A DNA stretch of 64,000 bases, taken from NCBI RefSeq assembly GCF_003818135.1, contig NZ_RPOH01000003.1:1-64000 (forward strand), read 5' to 3'. The translations under genes were made by a program, and so were the position numbers. Numbering within the stretch: the stretch's first letter is position 1; the number at the start of each line of letters is the position of its first letter. Below the pieces are notes generated by a model. That model saw nothing but the letters and a program-made list of their open reading frames with translations. It did not search any database and was not told the DNA's origin. The stretch comes from Buttiauxella warmboldiae (GTDB lineage: Bacteria > Pseudomonadota > Gammaproteobacteria > Enterobacterales > Enterobacteriaceae). Positions 28,952 through 37,870 of the stretch are shown one piece after another.

Positions 28952-29383
28952 TTAGTATTGGTGGAGTAGTACGAACGGCGGATTTTTCTGCTGCTGGTGC
29001 CAGAGGCTGGTGATACCCGTCCCTCCCTGCTCCACGATGCGTTCGCGAAACGCTTCGCTGCTCAGCGTTTCGCGATGCATACGCATCGCAAACAATAGCG
29101 GCAGCGTGACGCCGGAGATCACTTCACAGTGGGGATGCTGGTGGCTCATCAGCGCTGCCGTGCGATAGGGCGCTGCGCCGGTTTTATCGGTGAGAAAGAC
29201 CACTCCGTCTCCCGAATCACAATGATAAAGCGCATCGCACATCATACGGCTGAGCATATTTGTGCTCAGCCCTTTCCAGTAATTCACCGCGCAACATTGC
29301 GGCTGCGGCCCAAAACGGCGCTCGATTGCATCCAGCATATCCTGAGCGTAGTAGTCATGACCGACAATCACCCAACCTAACAT
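28952..29383 (-). CDS. yadI: PTS EIIA-Man-like protein YadI
   Basis: This 143-aa protein belongs to the mannose-family PTS EIIA domain; the phosphorylatable histidine is His9 in [10 protein letters not shown]. No EIIB, C or D genes are near, so it is an orphan EIIA with unknown partner. It matches E. coli YadI (146 aa) in [22 protein letters not shown] and the C-terminal [14 protein letters not shown]. It reads away from panD and lies downstream of yadGH on the same strand. Confidence 0.92.
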   Translation of the reverse strand: MLGWVIVGHDYYAQDMLDAIERRFGPQPQCCAVNYWKGLSTNMLSRMMCDALYHCDSGDGVVFLTDKTGAAPYRTAALMSHQHPHCEVISGVTLPLLFAMRMHRETLSSEAFRERIVEQGGTGITSLWHQQQKNPPFVLLHQY

Positions 29384-29472
29384 AGCGTTCTCCTTTTCGC
29401 AGAGCGCAAGTGTGCCAGAAGCTCAAAAAGGCCATGTGATGTTAATCAAAACGGGGTGGGAAAATTCTTATT

Positions 29473-29496
29473 TACCCTCCCCTTTCGGGGAGGGTA
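29473..29496. repeat. TACCCTCCCC palindrome between yadI and yadH
   Basis: A perfect 10-bp stem TACCCTCCCC/GGGGAGGGTA with a TTTC loop lies 6 bases beyond the yadH stop. No T-run follows on the minus strand. It belongs to the same CCCTC/GAGGG family as the units at 10251, 28660, 35156 and 37835. Confidence 0.65.
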
Positions 29497-29502
29497 GCCG
29501 CA

Positions 29503-30273
29503 TTAGCTGCGCAGGCCGCGCCCGCGTTGGATCAGATACCAGCACAGAATGTAGAAGGCGACGATAAAGCCCACCAGCACCGCTACGGTGAACAGCAATG
29601 GCACGTCATTAATGCCGAGGAAACCGTAACGGAAGCCGCTGATCATATAGACCACCGGGTTAAGGTGCGATAGCGCTTTCCAGAACGGTGGCAACAGCGA
29701 CAGCGAGTAGAATACGCCGCCTAAGTAGGTCAACGGAGTCAGCACGAAGGTCGGGATAAGGCTGATATCGTCAAAAGTTTTGGCAAATACCGCATTCAAC
29801 AACCCCGCCAGCGAGAACAAAATCGCAGTCAGCAGCAGCGTTAACGCAACAAACAGCCACGAGTGAACCTGGAACGGCACGAAGAACAGCGAAACCGCGG
29901 TTACCAGGATCCCCACGCACAGACCACGCGCCACGCCGCCACCAACATAGCCTGCAATAATAATATGCGTTGGCACCGGTGCCACCAGCAGCTCTTCAAT
30001 GTTGCGCTGGAACTTGGCGCTAAAGAACGAAGAGGCTACGTTGGCATAAGAGTTAGTGATCACGGCCATCATGATCAGACCCGGCACGATAAACTGCATG
30101 TAGGTAAAGCCGTGCATGGAGCCGATTTGTGAACCAATCAGGTTACCGAAAATAATAAAATACAGGGTCATGGTAATGACCGGCGGCACCAGGGTTTGGA
30201 TCCAGATCCGCGTGAAACGGTGGATCTCTTTAGTCCAGATACTTTTTAACGCCACCCAATAGAGCCGCATCAT
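29503..30273 (-). CDS. yadH: ABC-2 type transporter permease YadH
   Basis: YadH is a 256-aa inner-membrane protein with about six transmembrane helices of the ABC-2 (drug/polysaccharide exporter) family; the helix cluster 55-130 and the LTPLTYLGGVFY signature (about 178-189) are typical. It pairs with the ATPase YadG, whose stop it overlaps by four bases. The substrate is unknown. Confidence 0.94.
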   Translation of the reverse strand: MMRLYWVALKSIWTKEIHRFTRIWIQTLVPPVITMTLYFIIFGNLIGSQIGSMHGFTYMQFIVPGLIMMAVITNSYANVASSFFSAKFQRNIEELLVAPVPTHIIIAGYVGGGVARGLCVGILVTAVSLFFVPFQVHSWLFVALTLLLTAILFSLAGLLNAVFAKTFDDISLIPTFVLTPLTYLGGVFYSLSLLPPFWKALSHLNPVVYMISGFRYGFLGINDVPLLFTVAVLVGFIVAFYILCWYLIQRGRGLRS

Positions 30274-31196
30274 GCCTGCCCTCCTTTCGGACCGTTAACC
30301 AGCGTGACGAACAACTCTTCAAGACGGTTAGCTTTGTTACGCATACTTAATACCTGCACCCCTTGCGAGCTTAACTGGCTAAAGACGCTATTGATTCCCT
30401 GCTCGCGCAGCACTTCAACTTCAAGCGTTGAGGTGTCGACCAGCCGATACTGGTAGCCATCAAGCTGCGGCAACGGGCTTTTCGGCGCCAGATCGAGGAT
30501 AAACGTTTCTGACTTCAATTTTGCAAGTAGCGATTTCATTGAGGTGTTTTCGACCAGCTCGCCGTTTTGAATAATGCCGATGTTGCGGCACAGCATTTCA
30601 GCTTCTTCAAGGTAGTGGGTGGTCAGAATAATGGTGGTGCCTTTATCATTCAGATCTTTCAGGAAGCCCCACATTGAGCGGCGTAGCTCAATATCGACGC
30701 CTGCCGTTGGCTCATCAAGGATCAGCAGTTTCGGCTCATGCATTAACGCACGGGCAATCATCAAACGGCGCTTCATCCCACCGGACAACATACGCGCACG
30801 TTCATTGCGTTTTTCCCACAGATCGAGCTGTTTGAGGTACTTTTCGCTGCGGGCGATGGCTTCATTGCGCTCAACGCCGTAGTAACCCGCCTGGTGCACC
30901 ACAATCTGCTGCACCGTCTCAAACGGGTTGAAGTTAAACTCCTGCGGCACCAGCCCAAGCTGGCGCTTGGCGTTGACCACATCTTTTTCAAGATCGTAGC
31001 CAAACACTCGTACCCGACCCGCCGTTTTATTTACCAGCGAGCTGATAATACCAATAGTGGTGGATTTACCTGCGCCATTCGGCCCCAGCAGAGCATAAAA
31101 ATCCCCTGCCTCCACGCGAAGATCTATGCCGCGCAGCGCCTGAACACCACCGGGATAGGTTTTCGTTAACTGTTCCAGCTCTAATGCAATGGTCAT
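30270..31196 (-). CDS. yadG: ABC transporter ATP-binding protein YadG
   Basis: This 308-aa ATPase has Walker A GPNGAGKST (near residue 38), Q-loop LVPQE, signature LSGGMKRR, Walker B LLILDEPTAGVD and H-switch TTHYLEEAE, followed by a C-terminal extension of about 80 residues as in DrrA-like exporters. It heads the yadG-yadH pair and is divergent from can, with 108 bases between the starts. Export substrate unknown. Confidence 0.95.
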   Translation of the reverse strand: MTIALELEQLTKTYPGGVQALRGIDLRVEAGDFYALLGPNGAGKSTTIGIISSLVNKTAGRVRVFGYDLEKDVVNAKRQLGLVPQEFNFNPFETVQQIVVHQAGYYGVERNEAIARSEKYLKQLDLWEKRNERARMLSGGMKRRLMIARALMHEPKLLILDEPTAGVDIELRRSMWGFLKDLNDKGTTIILTTHYLEEAEMLCRNIGIIQNGELVENTSMKSLLAKLKSETFILDLAPKSPLPQLDGYQYRLVDTSTLEVEVLREQGINSVFSQLSSQGVQVLSMRNKANRLEELFVTLVNGPKGGQA

Positions 31197-31304
31197 TATT
31201 TCCAGTTACCTTGTTCGGTACAAAAAAGTTAAGCAGTTTTAAAATTTATTCAGTTGCCCTATATTACCCCAACGCACTTCTTCCGTTACAGGTTGTTAAC
31301 CTCC

Positions 31305-31985
31305 ATGAAAGACATTGATACCCTCATCAGCAATAACCAGGTCTGGTCAAAACTGATGGAGCAAGAAGACCCGGGCTTTTTTGAACGTTTGTCTCAGGCC
31401 CAAAAACCTCGCTTCTTGTGGATTGGCTGTTCTGATAGTCGCGTCCCCGCAGAACGTCTGACAGGCCTTGAGCCTGGCGAGCTGTTTGTTCACCGTAATG
31501 TGGCAAACCTGGTGATTCATACGGATTTAAATTGCCTTTCTGTTGTGCAGTACGCGGTTGATGTACTTGAAGTAGAACATATTATTATCTGCGGTCACTA
31601 CGGATGCGGTGGCGTACAGGCGGCGGTTGAGAACCCGGATTTAGGGCTTATCAACAACTGGCTGCTGCATATCCGCGATATCTGGTTCAAGCATAGCTCG
31701 CTACTGGGAGAACTCCCACCGGAGCAACGCCTGGATACGCTGTGCGAGCTCAACGTGATGGAGCAGGTTTATAACCTCGGCCATTCCACCATTATGCAGT
31801 CAGCGTGGAAGCGCGGCCAGAAAGTCACGGTGCACGGTTGGGCCTACGGTATTCACGACGGCCGCCTGCGCGATTTAGAAGTCACCGCCACCAGCCGTGA
31901 ATCGCTGGAGCAAGGTTACCGCAGCGGGATTTCGAACCTGCAAAACTCCCATCGCAGCCATAAGAATAGAACACCTTCGCAGTAA
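31305..31985 (+). CDS. can: Beta-class carbonic anhydrase Can
   Basis: Can interconverts CO2 and bicarbonate in the cytoplasm and is needed for growth at atmospheric CO2. Zinc ligands are visible: GCSDSR (Cys42, Asp44) and HYGCGG (His98, Cys101). The frame is open from 31254, but [11 protein letters not shown] at 31305 is the E. coli start. The protein has 226 aa (E. coli 220), the extra residues lying in a variable C-terminal tail. It converges with hpt across a bidirectional terminator. Confidence 0.96.
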   Translation: MKDIDTLISNNQVWSKLMEQEDPGFFERLSQAQKPRFLWIGCSDSRVPAERLTGLEPGELFVHRNVANLVIHTDLNCLSVVQYAVDVLEVEHIIICGHYGCGGVQAAVENPDLGLINNWLLHIRDIWFKHSSLLGELPPEQRLDTLCELNVMEQVYNLGHSTIMQSAWKRGQKVTVHGWAYGIHDGRLRDLEVTATSRESLEQGYRSGISNLQNSHRSHKNRTPSQ

Positions 31986-31995
31986 GCCAGATAGC

Positions 31996-32020
31996 AAAAA
32001 GGGCCTTAATGGCCCTTTTT
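31996..32020. terminator. Bidirectional terminator between can and hpt
   Basis: AAAAAGGGCC-TTAAT-GGCCCTTTTT is a perfect 10-bp stem with T-runs on both strands, 11 bases after the can stop and 17 bases beyond the hpt stop. Confidence 0.9.
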
Positions 32021-32036
32021 AATGGATGCTACCGAC

Positions 32037-32573
32037 TTATTCGTCCAGCAGCACCACTTTGCCGACGTACGGCAGATGGCGATAACGCTGAGCGTAATCG
32101 ATGCCATAACCCACGACGAACTCGTCCGGTATCGCAAAGCCGACCCACTCCACGTTCACGTCCACTTCGCGGCGCTCTGGTTTATCCAGCAGCGTACAAA
32201 TGGCCAGCGACTTCGGCTCACGCAGGCTCAGAATTTCGCGCACTTTGCTCAGGGTATTACCAGAATCGATAATATCTTCGACAATCAGCACGTCTTTGCC
32301 GCGAATATCCTCATCGAGGTCTTTCAGAATTTTCACATCGCGGGTGGTGGACATGCCGCTGCCGTAGCTGGATGCGGTCATAAAATCGACTTCGTGGGGC
32401 ACCTGTACTTCACGGCACAGATCCGCCATGAACATAAATGAGCCACGCAGCAGGCCAACCAACACCATATCACTACCGCTATCACGATAATGTTCAGTGA
32501 TCTCACGACCCAGTTCAGCGATACGAGTTTTGATCTCCGCTGCGGGGATCATCACTTCAACAGTATGTTTCAT
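32037..32573 (-). CDS. hpt: Hypoxanthine phosphoribosyltransferase
   Basis: Hpt salvages hypoxanthine (and guanine less well) to IMP using PRPP. The 178-aa length equals E. coli. The PRPP-binding signature is [14 protein letters not shown] (near residues 96-109), and the substrate loop is LRGSFMFM near 44. The frame is open upstream to 32729, but [10 protein letters not shown] at 32573 is the conserved start. It is divergent from gcd. Confidence 0.96.
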   Translation of the reverse strand: MKHTVEVMIPAAEIKTRIAELGREITEHYRDSGSDMVLVGLLRGSFMFMADLCREVQVPHEVDFMTASSYGSGMSTTRDVKILKDLDEDIRGKDVLIVEDIIDSGNTLSKVREILSLREPKSLAICTLLDKPERREVDVNVEWVGFAIPDEFVVGYGIDYAQRYRHLPYVGKVVLLDE

Positions 32574-32701
32574 AGTTATAACCATATGATTTAAAAACAA
32601 ATCATTAAATGCCGATCGATATTTAATCAGCATAAAATATTCAGGCAAGCAGTATAACAGCAAAACCCATCGCCGTGCCCAAATGGTAAAAAAGCCATTT
32701 A

Positions 32702-32735
32702 TGTGATGAGTGTCACGCATGTTAATCACTATAAT
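32702..32735 (+). promoter_or_regulatory. CRP-type site and promoter of gcd
   Basis: TGTGA-TGAGTG-TCACG (32702-32717) matches the CRP palindrome TGTGA-N6-TCACA at 9 of 10 positions. A TATAAT -10 lies at 32730-32735, so the CRP site covers the -35 position, an arrangement that fits repression by cAMP-CRP, reported for E. coli gcd. Confidence 0.65.
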
Positions 32736-32769
32736 TAATTGCTGTTAAACTTTTAAGAGCGTGATAATC

Positions 32770-35148
32770 GTGAAAACAAATCACTCTGGTTCGCGACTCG
32801 TCGCAACCTTAACAGTCCTGTTTGCGGTACTGACAGGCGTGTATTTACTTATTGGCGGGATATGGCTAGTGGCCGTGGGTGGTTCCTGGTACTACCCCAT
32901 TGCCGGGGCGGTGATGTTAGCCATCGCATGGTTATTTTGGCAACGCAAAGCGCTGGCGCTCTGGCTTTACGCCCTATTACTGCTTGGCACCGGAGCGTGG
33001 AGCGTGTGGGAAGTGGGCTTCGATTTCTGGGCATTAACTCCCCGGTTAGACGTGCTGTTCTTCTTCGGCGTATGGCTGCTGCTGCCGTTTGTCTATCGCC
33101 GGCTTACCCAGCCTTCAGCAGGTGCGGCTCCGGCACTGGGCGCGGTACTGGTGTTCACGGTGATAGGCCTAGCCTGGGCGGTATTTAACGATCCGCAAGA
33201 GATCAGCGGCACGCTGAAAACTGATACGCAAACCTTCTCTGCCGCAACCTCCACTATTCCTGATGCCGACTGGCCTGCCTATGGCCGCAATCAGGAAGGT
33301 CAGCGCTACTCTCCGTTAAAGCAGATCAACGATAAAAACGTCGGCCAGCTTAAAGAAGCATGGCGATTCCAGACGGGCGATGTGAAGCGCCCAACCGATC
33401 CAGGTGAAATCACTAACGAAGTCACGCCGATTAAAATCCGCGATACGCTGTATCTGTGTACTGCGCACCAGCAGCTGTTTGCGCTGGATGCGGCAACCGG
33501 CAAGCAGAAGTGGAAATTCGATCCGCGTCTGGATACCAACCCTTCATTTCAACACGTTACCTGCCGCGGGGTTTCTTACCATGAAGCAACAGCGGATAAC
33601 GCAGGCCCGGAGGTGGTTTCCGACTGCCCGCGCCGTATTATTCTTCCGGTGAATGATGGCCGCCTGTTTGCGATTAATGCCGATAACGGCAAGCTGTGCG
33701 CAAGCTTTGCGAATAAAGGCATTCTGAATCTGCAAACCAACATGCCTGTCACCACGCCGGGCATGTACGAGCCGACGTCGCCTCCGATCGTCACCGATAC
33801 AACCATCGTGATTGCCGGCGCGGTAACTGATAACTTCTCCACGCGCGAGCCGTCCGGGGTGATCCGTGGTTTTGACGTCAACAGCGGCAAACTGCTGTGG
33901 GCATTCGATCCCGGCGCGAAAGATCCGAACCTGATTCCAGGGGATGAGCACCATTTCACGCCGAACTCGCCGAACTCCTGGGCACCCGCGGCCTACGATG
34001 CGAAACTTGATTTGGTCTATCTGCCGATGGGCGTCGCCACGCCAGATATCTGGGGCGGCAACCGCACGCCGGAACAGGAGCGTTATGCCAGCAGCATTGT
34101 GGCGCTGAACGCGACCACCGGGAAACTGGCCTGGTCTTATCAAACGGTTCACCACGACCTGTGGGATATGGATATGCCGTCGCAGCCGACGCTTGCGGAT
34201 ATTACCGTTAAAGGTGAAACCGTCCCGGTGGTCTACGCGCCTGCGAAAACCGGCAACATCTTTGTGCTCGACCGTCGCAATGGCAAACTGGTGGTTCCGG
34301 CTCCGGAAAAACCGGTGCCACAAGGGGCGGCAAAAGGTGATTACGTGACGCCAACCCAGCCATTTTCGGATTTAAGTTTCCGTCCGAAGAAAGATCTCAG
34401 CGGTGCGGATATGTGGGGAGCCACGCTGTACGACCAGATGGTGTGTCGCATTATCTTCCATAAGCTGCGTTATGAAGGCATCTTCACACCGCCTTCCGAG
34501 CAAGGCACGCTGGTGTTCCCGGGTAACCTGGGGATGTTCGAGTGGGGTGGAATTTCGGTTGATCCTCATCGACAGGTGGCGATTGCCAACCCAATGGCGC
34601 TGCCGTTTGTCTCTAAGCTGATGCCGCGCGGCCCGGGCAACCCAATGGAGCCACCGAAAGATGCCAAAGGCACGGGTTCTGAATCGGGTATTCAGCCACA
34701 GTACGGCGTGCCGTATGGCGTAACGCTTAATCCGTTCCTCTCTCCGATTGGCTTACCCTGTAAGCAACCCGCGTGGGGCTACATTTCTGCGGTGGATTTA
34801 AAAACCAACGAAGTAGTTTGGAAAAAACGTATCGGTACCGTGCGCGACAGCTCACCGCTGCCCCTGCCGTTTAGAATGGGAATGCCGATGCTGGGCGGCC
34901 CAATTTCTACCGCCGGGAACGTGCTGTTTATTGGCGCAACCGCAGATAACTACCTGCGCGCTTATAACATCAGCAACGGTGACAAGCTGTGGGAAGCGCG
35001 GCTGCCAGCCGGTGGGCAGGCAACGCCGATGACCTATGAAGTGAATGGCAGGCAATATGTGGTGATTTCTGCGGGCGGCCACGGCTCTTTCGGAACCAGG
35101 ATGGGCGACTATATTGTTGCTTACGCTTTACCGGACGAGGCTCAGTAA
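32770..35148 (+). CDS. gcd: PQQ-dependent membrane glucose dehydrogenase
   Basis: Gcd oxidises glucose to gluconolactone on the periplasmic side and passes electrons to ubiquinone; it needs the cofactor pyrroloquinoline quinone. Five N-terminal transmembrane helices (residues ~10-135) precede the eight-bladed PQQ propeller, with DWPAYGRNQEGQRYSPL, DVNSGKLLWAFDPGA, HHDLWDMDMP and the C-terminal GGHGSFGTRMGDYIVAYALP. GTG at 32770 gives 792 aa and aligns best with E. coli (796); another GTG 9 bases upstream is possible. No pqq genes are in the window, so cofactor source is unknown. Confidence 0.95.
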   Translation: MKTNHSGSRLVATLTVLFAVLTGVYLLIGGIWLVAVGGSWYYPIAGAVMLAIAWLFWQRKALALWLYALLLLGTGAWSVWEVGFDFWALTPRLDVLFFFGVWLLLPFVYRRLTQPSAGAAPALGAVLVFTVIGLAWAVFNDPQEISGTLKTDTQTFSAATSTIPDADWPAYGRNQEGQRYSPLKQINDKNVGQLKEAWRFQTGDVKRPTDPGEITNEVTPIKIRDTLYLCTAHQQLFALDAATGKQKWKFDPRLDTNPSFQHVTCRGVSYHEATADNAGPEVVSDCPRRIILPVNDGRLFAINADNGKLCASFANKGILNLQTNMPVTTPGMYEPTSPPIVTDTTIVIAGAVTDNFSTREPSGVIRGFDVNSGKLLWAFDPGAKDPNLIPGDEHHFTPNSPNSWAPAAYDAKLDLVYLPMGVATPDIWGGNRTPEQERYASSIVALNATTGKLAWSYQTVHHDLWDMDMPSQPTLADITVKGETVPVVYAPAKTGNIFVLDRRNGKLVVPAPEKPVPQGAAKGDYVTPTQPFSDLSFRPKKDLSGADMWGATLYDQMVCRIIFHKLRYEGIFTPPSEQGTLVFPGNLGMFEWGGISVDPHRQVAIANPMALPFVSKLMPRGPGNPMEPPKDAKGTGSESGIQPQYGVPYGVTLNPFLSPIGLPCKQPAWGYISAVDLKTNEVVWKKRIGTVRDSSPLPLPFRMGMPMLGGPISTAGNVLFIGATADNYLRAYNISNGDKLWEARLPAGGQATPMTYEVNGRQYVVISAGGHGSFGTRMGDYIVAYALPDEAQ

Positions 35149-35155
35149 TATTTGG

Positions 35156-35182
35156 CCCTAACCCTCTCTACGAGGGTTAGGG
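35156..35182. repeat. CCCTAACCCTC palindrome between gcd and cueO
   Basis: A perfect 11-bp stem CCCTAACCCTC/GAGGGTTAGGG with a TCTAC loop, followed by a degenerate CCAGGGAGAGGGG arm. It lies between the convergent gcd and cueO stops and resembles the other CCCTC/GAGGG units of this window. Confidence 0.65.
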
Positions 35183-35206
35183 TTAGGACCAGGGAGAGGG
35201 GCACTT

Positions 35207-36760
35207 TTACGCCACCGTAAACCCAAGCATCATGCCGGTATCTTCATGCTCCAGCAGGTGGCAGTGCGCCATATAGGCCTGATCTTTAGAAGCGGGATGA
35301 TCAAAACGCACTAACACTTCGCTGCGCCCGCCTTCCACACGAACCGTGTCTTTCCAGCCCTGGCGATGAGCGGCTACAGGCTGGCCGTTCTCACTGAGAA
35401 TGCGGAACTGCGTGCCGTGGATATGGAACGGATGCAGCATCATGTCGCCCTCGCCGGAAATCGTCCATTTCTCGTATTTGCCTTTCTCAACGGCAAACGC
35501 CGGCGTATTCATATCAAACGCTTTGCCGTTAATTTTATTGGCATGGTGGAAATCGAAGCCCTGCATGCCGTGACTCATCTTTCCCTGGCTCATCTGGCCC
35601 ATATTGCCATGCCCGGACATGCTCATGCCCGCCATCGCCTGCGGGCCATATTTATCCATCAGCGCCTGCATCCCCATCATGTCCAGCATAGGGTCCATCA
35701 TCAGTTGCAGCCAGCGTTCCGCGATCCCTTCAGGGCTCGGCAGCGCCGGAACGGCGGCCAGTTTGTCAGGCATTTCACCCGAAGCGGCAACAATCAGCGG
35801 CTGGATACGTACCACGGGCTGCGGTTTATCAAACGGTGCAACCGTCATCCCCATTTGCTTAACTGGAAGCGTCACGATATCGAACGCTTTGCCGTCGCGA
35901 GTATCTACCAGCACTTCGAAACGCTCACCCATCAGCATTGGCAGTTCGGTCACTTTTACCGGCTCAGCCAGCAAGCCACCATCGCTGGCAATGACATACA
36001 GCGGACGGTTGTCGCTTGCCGCTATCGTCAGCGAACGGGCGTTACAGCCGTTCAGCAAGCGCAAACGCAGCCAGCCGCGCGGGTTGGCATGTTGCGGATA
36101 CACCGCGCCGTTGCACAGCAGAGTGTCGCCAAACCAGCCTACTGCGGCACTCATCACGTCCAGTTGATAATCAATTTCCCCGCTGGCGGCAAAACGCTTG
36201 TCCTGAATAATCAGCGGGACATCATCAATCCCCCACTGTTTCGGCAAGCGCAGCGCGCGGCTTTCGCTATCGTCGATTAACACCAGGCCTGCCAGCCCCA
36301 TCGCTACCTGATGGCCCGTTTTACCGTGTTGATGCGGGTGGAACCAACAGGTTGCCGCACGTTGCTGGGGGGTGAATTTCACCGTGCGCTTGCCGCCGGC
36401 GGCAATAACACCTTGTGGCCCGCCGTCGACATCTCCGGGAATTTCTAAACCATGCCAGTGAACCGTGGTCTCTTCTGCCAGGTTGTTCTTAATCTCAACG
36501 GTGACTTCCTCACCCTGAGCCAGGTGCAAAGCCGGCCCGAGTAAATTGCCGTTGTAGCCCCAGGTGGTAGCCGTTTTGCCATTAAAAGTGCTTTTGCCCG
36601 CCTGCACGGCCAAACGAATGCTATTCTTTGCATCAGGGGCGAGAAGCGTGGGGATCGGTAATGTGGGTCTGTCGGCGGCCAGCGCCGCTTTACTCCAGAG
36701 CGGCAGCGCGCTAAACGCACCGATGGCCGCAGAATATTTCAGAAAATCACGGCGATGCAT
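35207..36760 (-). CDS. cueO: Multicopper oxidase CueO
   Basis: CueO oxidises Cu(I) and catecholates in the periplasm, giving copper tolerance. The 517-aa precursor (E. coli 516) has a twin-arginine signal ([14 protein letters not shown], cleavage near ALAA at 29), three cupredoxin domains, copper ligands HWHG, HPHQHG, HPFHIHG and [12 protein letters not shown], and a Met/His-rich insert (about residues 375-400, [14 protein letters not shown]) that binds substrate copper. A CueR-type promoter lies upstream. It is convergent with gcd and divergent from yacC. Confidence 0.97.
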   Translation of the reverse strand: MHRRDFLKYSAAIGAFSALPLWSKAALAADRPTLPIPTLLAPDAKNSIRLAVQAGKSTFNGKTATTWGYNGNLLGPALHLAQGEEVTVEIKNNLAEETTVHWHGLEIPGDVDGGPQGVIAAGGKRTVKFTPQQRAATCWFHPHQHGKTGHQVAMGLAGLVLIDDSESRALRLPKQWGIDDVPLIIQDKRFAASGEIDYQLDVMSAAVGWFGDTLLCNGAVYPQHANPRGWLRLRLLNGCNARSLTIAASDNRPLYVIASDGGLLAEPVKVTELPMLMGERFEVLVDTRDGKAFDIVTLPVKQMGMTVAPFDKPQPVVRIQPLIVAASGEMPDKLAAVPALPSPEGIAERWLQLMMDPMLDMMGMQALMDKYGPQAMAGMSMSGHGNMGQMSQGKMSHGMQGFDFHHANKINGKAFDMNTPAFAVEKGKYEKWTISGEGDMMLHPFHIHGTQFRILSENGQPVAAHRQGWKDTVRVEGGRSEVLVRFDHPASKDQAYMAHCHLLEHEDTGMMLGFTVA

Positions 36761-36793
36761 AGTCGACTCCTTTTATTCGCAGGCATGATCGCC

Positions 36794-36824
36794 AGCATAA
36801 ACCCTCCCCTTACCGGAAGGTCAA
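36794..36824 (-). promoter_or_regulatory. CueR-type promoter of cueO
   Basis: On the minus strand TTGACC (36824-36819) and TATGCT (36799-36794) are 19 bases apart, the long spacer typical of MerR-family promoters. The spacer holds the dyad ACCTTCC-GGTAAGG-GGAGGGT (36821-36801). This is the CueR operator layout known for E. coli cueO and predicts induction by Cu(I). Confidence 0.85.
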
Positions 36825-36916
36825 GTTTTACCCAGCGAATGGCGCTGCGAATATATCTCGTCGCACCTCATTTAACTGTGTTAACGTTTCGTATCTGAGA
36901 AAAAGTGGTAGATGTG

Positions 36917-37264
36917 ATGAAGATGGGAGTGAGGGCAGTATTGCTGGGGTTGTTGCTGGCTTTTTCCACCAGCAGTCAGGCGCTTAGCGAGTCTGAAGCA
37001 GAAGATATGGCCGATCTTACTGCGGTGTTTGTGTTTCTGAAAAATGATTGCGGCTATCAGAATCTGCCTAACGGACAAATTCGTCGCGCGCTGGTCTTTT
37101 TTGCCCAGCAAAACCAGTGGGATTTAAGCAATTACGACACCTTCAATATGAAGGCGCTTGGTGAAGAGAGCTATCGTGATTTAAGCGGTATTGCCATACC
37201 GACGGCCAGCAAATGTAAATCCCTTGCCCGGGACTCGCTCAGCCTGCTTGCCTATGTGAAGTAG
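36917..37264 (+). CDS. yacC: Periplasmic/secreted protein YacC
   Basis: YacC is a 115-aa exported protein, the same length as E. coli YacC, with a signal peptide (about residues 1-22, ending SSQA) and the conserved mature segment LSESEAEDMADLTAVFVFLKN and two cysteines (NDCGYQ, SKCKS). It is related to PulS/OutS-type pilotin-like proteins; its role here is unknown. The ATG at 36917 is chosen by the signal-peptide length; a GTG 12 bases upstream is in frame. In E. coli speE-speD follow; here yacL does. Confidence 0.88.
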   Translation: MKMGVRAVLLGLLLAFSTSSQALSESEAEDMADLTAVFVFLKNDCGYQNLPNGQIRRALVFFAQQNQWDLSNYDTFNMKALGEESYRDLSGIAIPTASKCKSLARDSLSLLAYVK

Positions 37265-37275
37265 CCTGAGCCAGC

Positions 37276-37308
37276 TGTCCCAGAAGTCCGCAACAGGCTT
37301 TTGGGACA
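37276..37308. terminator. Inverted repeat between convergent yacC and yacL
   Basis: TGTCCCA (37276-37282) pairs with TGGGACA (37302-37308), with AAG/CTT extending the stem. It lies in the 61-base gap between the two stops, the place where speE and speD are found in E. coli. Confidence 0.5.
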
Positions 37309-37325
37309 CGGCATAAAGCAAAAGT

Positions 37326-37691
37326 TTAGCGATAAGTCGCGACAAATTCCCGGTAAGCGTTAACCACCTGCATAAAGTCTTCTACGCCGCAGAATGACAA
37401 ACTCTCTTCGTCGTAGTAGTTCATTCCCTCTTCCATTTCATCACCGGAAATTTCCAGCTGGTTCGCGCGAATCATCACCTCTTCACCATCAAGCCACAGG
37501 GTGTATTCGTGTCCGGTGCGCTGCCACTGGCGCTCGCTGCCTTTTACGGCATTGACTGCCTCTTCAACTTCATCCAGCAGGCCCGGGTTATCTTTCACTT
37601 CTTCATTAAACCAATGGCCTACCACTTCGTGGCCCATTGACATACGCACTTTGACAACCCCTGTGACATCGCGCAAAAATTCATATTCCAT
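37326..37691 (-). CDS. yacL: UPF0231 family protein YacL
   Basis: YacL is a 121-aa acidic cytoplasmic protein (E. coli 120) of unknown function; [27 protein letters not shown] and [12 protein letters not shown] are the conserved stretches. It is convergent with yacC and lies downstream of acnB on the same strand order as in E. coli, but without the speED neighbours. Confidence 0.92.
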   Translation of the reverse strand: MEYEFLRDVTGVVKVRMSMGHEVVGHWFNEEVKDNPGLLDEVEEAVNAVKGSERQWQRTGHEYTLWLDGEEVMIRANQLEISGDEMEEGMNYYDEESLSFCGVEDFMQVVNAYREFVATYR

Positions 37692-37834
37692 GGTGCTTTC
37701 CTCTGCCTTGCCCGGGGAAACACGGTACCCCTTAGCGTATAAGATAATTATCGCAGCAAAGTCGGCGAAAAACAGCGTGTAAGCCGCAGAGCGGCAAATA
37801 AAAAAGGGGTGGAGCCTGAAGCCCTCACCCCTGG

Positions 37835-37855
37835 CCCTCTCCTGGAGGGAGAGGG
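37835..37855. repeat. CCCTCTCC palindrome between yacL and acnB
   Basis: CCCTCTCC (37835-37842) pairs with GGAGAGGG (37848-37855); GCCCTCACCCCTGG just before it extends the family consensus. It lies between the acnB stop and the yacL start. No T-run follows. Confidence 0.65.
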
Positions 37856-37870
37856 TAGCTTTGATATTGT

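Noticed and set aside
30270-31196. YadGH as a novel export system
   Set aside because: The pair is conserved in ordinary enterics in the same place; only the substrate is unknown.
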